From the NCBI RefSeq assembly GCF_020103695.1, contig NZ_JAHXBF010000001.1, positions 248,001 to 312,000 on the forward strand: a DNA stretch of 64,000 bases. The letters are read 5' to 3'. Source of the stretch: Hyalangium versicolor (GTDB lineage: Bacteria; Myxococcota; Myxococcia; Myxococcales; Myxococcaceae). Both the position numbers and the translations under genes were made by a program. A model generated the notes under the pieces. It was not told the DNA's origin. It did not search any database and was given only the letters and a program-made list of their open reading frames with translations. Shown piece by piece: positions 1 to 9,400 of this stretch (its first letter is position 1; the number at the start of each line of letters is the position of its first letter).

Positions 1-1
1 C

Positions 2-484
2 ATCGGCAATGGCATGCGCGCGCTCCTTAGCAACCCGGAGCAGCTCGTCCTGCTGCGCGAGCGCCCCGAGATCACGTCTGGCGCCATGGACGAGTTGTTG
101 CGCTACGACAGCCCGGTCCAGCTCATCACCCGGCTGTCCCGTGAGGAGGTGACCCTGCGCGGTAGGACGATCCCGCCCAAAAGCATCGTCTTCCTCGCGC
201 TCGGTGCGGCAAACCGCGACCCGCAGCAGTTCCCCGACCCGGATCGCTGCGACCTCACGCGCAAGGACATCCGTCACGTTGCGTTCGCCCCGGGCACGCA
301 CTTTTGCACCGGGGCGGGGCTCGCTCACCTCGAAGGGCAGATCGCCATCAGCGCCCTCGTTCGCGAATTCGATGACCTCGCGCTCGTGTCGAACGTCGTC
401 GAGCTGGAGAGCGAGGTCATCTTCCGGGGACCGAAGTCGCTCCCGATGACGTTCACCCCCCGAATTGCCCAGGACGCACGATGA
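2..484 (+). CDS. Cytochrome P450, C-terminal part (gene starts before the window)
   Basis: The reading frame is open from base 2, so the N-terminal part lies outside the window; about 160 residues are visible. They hold the K-helix ExxR motif (DELLR) and the haem-thiolate loop FAPGTHFCTG, whose Cys is the axial haem ligand. The N-terminal piece I-G-N-G resembles the loop after the I-helix in bacterial class I P450s. It is soluble with no membrane segment in this part. The stop codon overlaps the start of the PKS-NRPS gene by 4 nt (ATGA at 481-484), so translation is probably coupled, and the enzyme most likely oxidises the product or an intermediate of that assembly line. The substrate cannot be read from the sequence. 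Electron partners (ferredoxin, reductase) are not visible nearby. Confidence 0.93.
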   Translation: MGNGMRALLSNPEQLVLLRERPEITSGAMDELLRYDSPVQLITRLSREEVTLRGRTIPPKSIVFLALGAANRDPQQFPDPDRCDLTRKDIRHVAFAPGTHFCTGAGLAHLEGQIAISALVREFDDLALVSNVVELESEVIFRGPKSLPMTFTPRIAQDAR

Positions 485-3400
485 GGCGCGAGCCCATTGC
501 CATCATCGGGATCGGGTGCCGTTACCCGGGGGCCCGGGATCCGAGAGCCCTCTGGAAGCTCCTCGCCGAGGGCGTGGACGCCGTCACGGAGGTCCCCCCT
601 GAGCGCTGGGACGCCCGGGCGTTCTACGATCCGGATCCTGGCGTCGAAGGGAAGATGAACACCCGTTGGGGCGGGTTCCTCAAGGACGTCGATCGCTTCG
701 ACCCGCAGTTCTTCAAGATCGCACCGCGCGAAGCCGACAGCATGGATCCGCAGCAGCGGCTCCTGCTGGAGGTGACCTGGGAGGCGCTCGAGGACGCGGG
801 GCTCATCCCAGATCACCTGGCAGGGACGAAGACGGGCGTTTTCGTGGGCATCTCCGCCTTCGACTACTACTCGCTCATGTGCCAGGACACGCGCAACATC
901 GGCCCGCATTTCAGCACGGGTAACACGCACGCGGTCGCGGCCAATCGCATCTCCTACCTGTTCGATTTCCGCGGGCCGAGCATCGCGCTGGATACGGCCT
1001 GCTCCTCCTCCCTCGTCTCCACCCACCTCGGCTGCCAGAGCTTGTGGTCCGGCGAGTCGACCCTGGCCGTCGCTGGAGGGGCGCACCTGCTCCTCTTCCC
1101 CTGGCTGAACGTGGCGTACTCGAAGGCGGGGCTCATGTCCCCCGTGGGCCGCTGCAAGACATTCGACGCCTCCGCTGATGGCTATGTGCGCAGTGAGGGT
1201 GCCGGCATCGTCGTGCTCAAGCGCCTGAGCGAGGCGCTCGCCGACGGCAACCAGATCTACGCAATCATCCGGGGCAGCGCCGTCAACCAGGATGGCCGCA
1301 GCAATGGACTGACCGCGCCCAATCCCAAGGCCCAGGAGGCGGTGCTGCGGGCGGCCTACCTCGACGCGAACGTCGACCAGGGGACCGTGCAATACGTCGA
1401 GGCGCACGGCAGCGGCACCAAGCTCGGTGACCCCATTGAGTTGAAGTCGCTGGCTGCGGTGGTGGCAGAGGGACGCGCGCCTGGAGACTTCTGCTGGGTG
1501 GGTGCCCTCAAGAGCAACGTTGGGCACGCGGAGGCCGCGGCCGGGGTCGGTGGCCTCATCAAGGCCGTACTCGCGCTGCAGCACCGGCAGATCCCGCCGA
1601 GCATCCATTTCAAGAATCCCAACCCGTACATCCCTTTCGACAAGATCCCGCTGAGGGTGCCGACCTCCCTCTTGCCGTGGCCAGAGGTCTCCGGCCCTCG
1701 GCTGGCCGGCGTGAGCGCCTTTGGCTTTGGCGGGACCAATGCCCACATCGTTCTCGAGGAAGCGCCGGTGGCAGCGAGCGGGGCTGTGCAGGCGGGAAGT
1801 GGCCTTTCGCGGCCGCTGCACCTGCTCACCCTGCGCGCGAGGAGCAAGCACTCCCTGAAGGAACTTGCTCAGCGTCACCAGGAGTTCCTGGCTGAGCAGC
1901 CAGAGGTGTCGATCGCGGACGTGTGCTACTCAGCCAATACCGGTCGAACGAGCTTCGCGCATCGGATCGCGGTGGCCGCCCAGTCGATGGAGGAACTCCG
2001 CGAGCGGCTGCGCGCCTTCGTGCATGACGAGGAGATCCCTGGCATCGCATATTCCGAGGTAACGAAGCGCAAGCCGCCCAAGGTGGCCTTTCTCTTCACC
2101 GGCCTTGGCGTGCAGCACGAAGGCATGGGGCGGCAGCTCTATGAGACGCAGCCGGTCTTCCGGGCTGCTCTCGAACGATGCGACGAACTCTTGCGCGGGC
2201 AGATGGATCGCTCGCTGCTCTCGCTGCTTTATCCCCCGCCAGGGGAGGAGCCCCCAAAGGCCGCACCTGAGACCCAGGCTCAGAACAACGGGCGGCGTCG
2301 GACCTTCCTGAAGCCGACGCGCGCCTCGTTGCTCGACGAGACCCTCTACGCGCAGCCAGCCCTGTTCGCCTTGCAATATGCGCTCGCCGAGCTTTGGAGG
2401 TCATGGGGAGTCGAGCCCGCCTTCCTCCTGGGCCATAGTGTGGGGGAGATAGCCGCAGCCTGCGTGGCTTCGGTGTTCTCTCTGGAGGATGGCCTCCGGC
2501 TGGTAGTCGAGCGGGCTCGCCTCATGCAGGCGCTGCAGCGGAATGGCGCGATGGTGGCCATCCTCGCGCCAGTGGCGCGGGTCTCGGCGATGCTCGCGGA
2601 GCACGGCCAGGGCGCCGTCATTGCGGCCATCAATGGTCCCGAGAACGTCGTGGTCTCGGGGGAGCGCGAGGCCGTGCGGGCGTTCGTCGCGTCCGTCGAG
2701 GCTGCGGGCCTCATCACCCAGCCGCTCCGGGTGGCGCAGGCCTCCCATTCGCCGCTGATCGAGCCCATGCTCGACGACCTCGAGCGCGTGGTGAATTCGC
2801 TCCGCATTGGGGCGCCGCACCTTCCCCTGGTTTCGAACGTGACTGGCGGCGTGCTCCCCGCAGGCCATGTCCTCGACTCCGCCTATTGGAGGAAGCAGGC
2901 GCGCGCCCCCGTGCAGTTCCAGGCGGGGATTGAGTCCCTGCGCGCGGAGGGGTGCCAGTTCTTCGTGGAGATCGGCCCGACGCCCGTGCTGACCTACCTC
3001 GGCTCCCAGTTCGTCCTGGACGGGGAGACGCGTTGGCTGCCCTCGCTGGTAGAGCATCAGAGCGACTGGAGCGTCATCCTGGGGAGCCTGTCCGCCCTAT
3101 ACCTGGGCGGGGTCGAGGTCGACTGGAAGGGTTTCGACAAGGGGTACCCGCGAAAGGTCCTGTCGCTACCCAACTACCCGTTCGATCGGAAGCGTTACTG
3201 GTTTGGAGACGGGGCATCAACGTCGGACGGGCCGCTGGTGAAGATTCCCGCGCCGCCAGCCGTTGCGCCCGCGCCGCCGGCCATTGAGCCCGCGCCGCCG
3301 GCCATTGAGCCCGCGCCTTCACCCGCGCCCCGGGCCATCGTCCTGGAGATGCCACCGCCCGTCGAATCTGCACCGGCGGTGCCCCTGTGCAGCGTGCCAG

Positions 3401-6400
3401 CGGCAAGAGGAAACATGCTCAATCCCGAGGTGCCTGTCGCCGCGAGTTCTGCGCGGCGAAACGAGATCGTGTCCTCGATGCGTCAGATGCTGGTGGAGAT
3501 CCTCCATTCCGAGCAGTCGGAGGTCTCCCCCCACGTCGCATTCCTGGAGATGGGCGCCGACTCCATCTCTCTCGTCGAACTCGTCCAGCGCCTCGAGACC
3601 AAATACAAGCAAGAGATCTCGCTTCGGGCGCTCTTCGAGGAACTGACCACGATCGACGCGCTCGCCAGCCATATCGAGCAGCGCCTTCCTCCCGAGCCGG
3701 TCGCGCCACCTGTGGCCGAGGCGCAAGGGAAGGTCACGCCACCCGAGCCAGCGCCCTCGCAAGTTTCATCGGTTCAGGTTCAGAAGGAAGCTCCTCGGAC
3801 AGGGGAGAGCGTCCCCATGCCTCAGGCCCGCGCGGCCACGAACTCGGCGCGGCGGCAAGCCATCGTGTCGACGCTGAGCTCGACCGTCGCGAGCATGCTC
3901 CGGATCTCGCAGTACGAGGTCGACCCCGATGTCAGCTTCCTGAACCTCGGCGCGGATAGCACCATGCTGATCGAAGTGGTGCGCCTGCTCGACTACAAGT
4001 ACAGGAAGAGAATTTCCATCCGCGAACTCTTCGATGGTCTGAACACAGTCAACGCGTTGGCTGATCACATCGATCAGCACCTGCCCCCGGAGCCGGCCTC
4101 GCCACAAGTGAGCGAGCCGCCGCGAGTCGCGCCGAGCGAGGCGGCTCCGCGGAAGGCCGAGCCGGAACGCGCGCCGCAGCATATCGAGTCCCCACGTGCG
4201 CCGCAGCCCGTGGTGCAGGAGCCCGTGCTCATCCCACGAGCCGCGGTGGCTGTGGCAACTCCGTCAGGGGCGACCGCACCCACTGACATGATCGAGCGCG
4301 TCTTTTCGCAGCAGATGCAGCTCCTCTCCAAGCAACTGGAGATCCTGCGCGGCATCGGCATGGCACTTGAGGTGCCGTTGCCAGCCAGCCAGAACCTTCC
4401 GAGGGCAGCCGCTCCAGAGGCGCCGCTGGCTCCGCCGGTGACCCCGCCGGCCCCCCCGCCCGCTCCCATGCTGCCGAAGGTCCCGCCCGCGCCCGCGGCG
4501 GGATCCGAGATGAACTCGTTGCAGGACCTCCACCTGCGTTCGTTCGTGGATCGCTACAACCGGCGCACGAAGCGCTCCAAGGAGTCGGCCGCGGAGTATC
4601 GCCCGGAGCTCGCGGATAGCCGGGCGGTGGCCGGGTTCCGGTTGCAGATCAAGGAGCTCAGTTACCCGATCGTCGGCTCGCGCTATCGAGGCGCTCGCAT
4701 CTGGGATGTCGATGGCAACGAGTACGTCGACATCACGATGGGCTTTGGCGTCCACCTCTTCGGCCATGGCGCGCCGGTCATCCATCAAGCGATCCAGGAG
4801 CAACTTGAGCGCGGCTTTGGCGTCGGCCCCCAGCCGGAGCGGGCAGGGGAGCTGGCCAGACTCTTCGTCGAGGTGACCGGCGTCGAGCGGGTGACGTTCT
4901 GCCAGTCGGGGAGTGAGGCGGTCATGACCGCGCTTCGCCTCGCGCGCACGGCCACCGGGCGTGCGAAGGTTGCGCTCTTCAAAGGGGCCTACCATGGCCA
5001 CTTCGACGGCGTCCTCGCGCAGCAATCGGCGCTCCCACTCACGCCGGGCGTCTCCGCGGGCGCTGTCCGGGACGTTGTGGTGCTCGATTACGGGGAGTCG
5101 AGCGCGATCGAGTACCTGAAACAGAACGCCCACGAGTTCGCCGCCGTCCTCGTGGAGCCCGTGCAGAGCCGGCGCCCGGATCTGCAGCCGCGCGCGTTCT
5201 TGCACGAACTCCGTGCCATCACCGAGGCGGCAGGCACGGCGCTCATCTTCGATGAGATCGTCACCGGCCTGCGGGCCCACCCGGGAGGCGCCCAGGCCAT
5301 CTTCGGAGTGCGCGCGGACCTCGCCACCTACGGGAAGATCCTGGGCGGAGGGATGCCGCTCGCCGCGGTGGGGGGCAAGCAGCGCTTCATGGACGGCATC
5401 GACGGTGGCCAGTGGCGCTACGGAGATCTCTCGCAGCCCCAGGCGGAGCGGACCTTCTTCGCTGGCACCTTCAACAAGCCGCCGCTCGCCCTGGCCACCG
5501 CGCTGGCGGTGCTCCGGCACCTCCGGGAGCGCGGTCCGCGCCTGCAGGAGGAACTCAACGAGCGCACGACCCGCCTGGCCGAGAGGCTCAACCAGTATTT
5601 CGAAAGAGAAGCGGTGCCGGCGCGGGTCGTCCACTTCGGCTCGCTGTTCCGCTTCGTTCTCAAGGGGAACCTCGAGCTCTTCTACTATCACCTCATCGAT
5701 CGGGGCGTGTACGTCTGGGAGGGGCGCAACTGCTTCCTCTCCACGGCGCACACCGATGCGGACATCGATTACATCTTCCAGGCGGTCCGCGACAGCATGG
5801 AAGAGCTGCGCGCGGGAGGGTTCTTCCCCGGGCCGCCGGGCGGGCCTCGGCCCGCGGCCGATCGCGGCCAGAGCGCGGGTTCGACGAACGGTAGCGGGAG
5901 TCAGGGGCTTGCCATGCGGGCGCCGGTCTCACGCTCCAAGGCAGGCGACACGCCCAGGGGAAAGGCTGAGAGCGGCCCCTCGCGGTGGCGCAGGTCCCGC
6001 GAGGATCTGGAGTTCAGCCTGTCCTACTTCGGCAGGTACGAGGCCGCGTACCGGAAGGACAAGTACGATCTGCTCTTCGAGGGGGCCCGCTTCGCCGACG
6101 CGAACGGATTCTCCGCGATCTGGGTCCCCGAGCGTCACTTCCATCCCTTTGGTGGTTTCTCGCCGAATCCGTCAGTCCTCTGCGCGGCTCTCGCGCGGGA
6201 GACCCAGCGCGTCGCGCTCCGCGCTGGCAGCGTGGTCGTGCCCTTGCACCATCCGGTCCGCATCGCCGAGGAGTGGGCGGTGGTCGACAACATTTCCGGG
6301 GGGCGGGTAGGGATCTCCGTGGCCTCGGGTTGGCACCCGGACGATTTCGTCTTTGCGCCCGAGGCGTATGGCAAACACCGGGAGTTGATGTTCGAGGGCA

Positions 6401-9400
6401 TCGAGACGATCCGCAAGCTCTGGCGCGGCGAGGCGCTTCGGATGCGCGCCGGGGCCAACCGCGAGATCGACGTGCGCTGCTTTCCGATGCCGACCCCGCG
6501 CGAGCTGCCGGTATGGCTCACCATCACCGGCAACCCCGACACCTATGTACGGGCTGGGGAGATCGGGGCGGGCGTCCTGACGAACCTGATGAGCCAGACG
6601 CTCGAGGAGCTCGCCGCCAACATCGAGCTGTACCGCAAGGCGCTCGAGAGGAGCGGCCGCGATCCCTCGACCGGGCACGTGACGGTGCTCTTGCACACGT
6701 ACCTCGGTGAGGATCTCCAGGCCACCCGGGAAAAAGCGCGCAAGCCCTTTTGCGACTACCTGGACACCCACTTCGGGCTTCTTCAGGGAGTGCTCCGGAC
6801 CCACAACCCGGCCATCGACCCGGACAAGCTGTCGGCGGAGGACCGGCGGTACATGCTCTCGCTCGCCTACGACCGGTACGTGCGCACGAGCGCGCTCATC
6901 GGGACGCAGGAGTCGAGCGAGGAGATCATCGAGCGGCTGCGGGAGGTAGGGGTCGACGAGGTGGCCTGCTTCGTCGATTTCGGCATGGATGAGCGCTCAG
7001 CCCGCGAGGGCCTTCCCGTCCTCGCTGCGCTCAAGGATCGGTATCGCCGCGGTAAAGGCCTCGACGGTGGCCGCAGCCTCGGTCAGAGCCAGGTCAGCAC
7101 AGAGAGGGAAGGGGAACTCCTCGTCCCACTGACCGTCGCCCAGCGGGAGGCACTAGCGCTGGTGGATCTGGCCGCCACCGACGCGGCCATCGGCGCCTCC
7201 GTCTGCTTCGAGATGCGCGGGCCCTTGCGGCTCGATTCGCTGCGCCGGGCCCTCGAAGGGCTCGTCAGCCGGCACGAGACGTTGCGCACCACCATCACCG
7301 AGGCCCGGGATGCTTTTCGTATCGCGAGGTCCGGTGCGGTGCCGCTCGATGTGACAGACCTCTCGGCCACCAGGGCCGAGGAGCTCGATCGCGCCGCGAC
7401 GGAGTGGCTGATTGCCGAGGGCCGCAAAGGCTTCGACCTCATTCATGGGCCGGTCTTCCGGGCGAGCGTGGCCTCGTTCAGCCAGCGGCACCACCTGCTC
7501 CTGCTCTCCACGCACCATACGCTCTGCGACGGATGGTCGATAGGCGTCATCGCCGACGAGATGGGCAAGCTCTACTCGGCCGACTACGAGGGCAAGTCCT
7601 GTCAGTTGCCCGAGGTCATGCAGTTCCGCGAATACGTTGCATCGCGGGAGGCGATGCGCGGCACGCCGGAGATGGCCGAGCATGAGCACTTCTGGCGGGA
7701 GCGGCTTGCCGGCAACCCACCCCAGCTCGATCTGCCGACGGACCGCCCTCGCCCGCGGGTGAAGACCTACCGGGCGAGCCGCCAGTCTCATCGCATCGAC
7801 GCCCGGCTCTGCAAGGAGCTGCACCGGGTGGCTCGCGAGAACAACGTGAGCTTCTTCACGATCACCCTCTCGGCGTATTTGCTGCTCCTGCACCGCCTCT
7901 CTGGTCAGGACGAACTCATCGTGGGTGTCCCGGTGGCGGGGCAGATCGGCGAGAGAGGACGAGCGCTCGTAGGCCATTGCGCGAACCTCCTGCCCATTCA
8001 CAGCAACCTCGCGGGGTGCGAGACCTTCGCGGAGCTCTTGCAGCGCACCAAGACGGTGCTGCTCGAGGCGTTCGATCACCGGGAGTATTCGATCCATACG
8101 CTGGTGGCCATGCTGCCCATGGCGCGCGATCCGAGCCGCATCCCGCTCGTGTCGGTCGTCTTCAACCTGGACCACGGAAACCCGCCGAAGATGGCGCAGC
8201 TCGAGGTCGGTTACTGGCACACTCAGCCGATAGAGTTCGCTCTGTCTGAGACCAGCCTCAACGCGGTCGAGCTGAACGGCGAGCTGCTCCTCGACTGGAA
8301 TTACAACGAAGATCTCTTCGATGCCGAGACGGTGGAGCGTTGGCGCGGCTGCTACGCGGCGCTGCTCGAGTCTGCCTCCGCCACTCCGCGGATGCGGCTC
8401 GCGGAGATATCCATCGTCCCAGCCGCCGAGCAGCGCCGCATCCTTGCTTGGAACGACACCCGCACAAGCTTCCCTGCCGGTGATTGCCTGCACGAACTCT
8501 TCGAGCTTCAGGCGTCGCGGACGCCCGACGCTCTTGCGGTCGCCTGCGGATTGGAGGAGCTCACCTTCAGAGAACTCTCGCGCCGCTCGAGCCAGCTCGC
8601 CCATCACCTCCGCGCCCTCGGTGTGGGAGCGGAGACGCGCGTCGCCCTGTGCCTCGAGCGCTCGGTCGAGATGATTGTTGCGGTGCTCGCGATCCTCAAG
8701 GCGGGTGGTGCCTATGTGCCCCTCGACCCGAACCACCCTGCCGAGCGCGTGGCGTTCATCCTCTCGAACTCCAAGGCCTCCTTGCTGCTCACGGACGCGC
8801 GTTTCCTCGCGCGCCTCACGGTGCCCCTTGCGGTTCGGCCGCTGTGTATCGAACAGCTCGGGTCCACCCTGGCGGCCTATGCGGATACGCCTCCCGCGGC
8901 AGGCGCCGCACTGCGGAACGCTGCGTACGTCCTCTATACCTCCGGCTCCACCGGCCAGCCTCGCGGCGTCGTCGTCGAGCACCGCTCTGTCGTCAACCTG
9001 CTCCACGCGCTCCAGACGGCCATCTATTCACGCTACGCTGGCCGCCCCCTGCGCGTGAGCGTCAATGGCACGATCGCCTTCGACACGTCCGTCAAGCAGA
9101 TCATCCAGCTCCTCCACGGCCACGCGCTCGACATTGTCCCCGAGGCGCTGCGCCTGGATGGAGCCGGGTTCTGCGACCATATCCGCCGGCGCGGCATCGA
9201 GGTGCTCGACTGCACCCCGACGCAGCTCGGGATACTGGTCTCCGCGGGCATCCTCTCGGCGCCGGGAGCGCTTCGCTGCGTGCTCGTGGGCGGCGAGGCC
9301 ATCGACGAAGCCCTGTGGCAGCAACTCAGCCGCGCGCCCATCGACTTCTTCAATGTCTACGGCCCCACTGAGTGCACGGTGGATGCGACGGTTTGTCATG

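Noticed and set aside
325..1878. 517-codon - strand frame across the P450 end and the KS domain
   Set aside because: Covers two conserved genes on the other strand; no domain content.
3250..3312. Tandem repeats considered as a CRISPR-like array or mobile element trace
   Set aside because: Units are contiguous, in frame and without spacers; they encode a Pro-rich linker.
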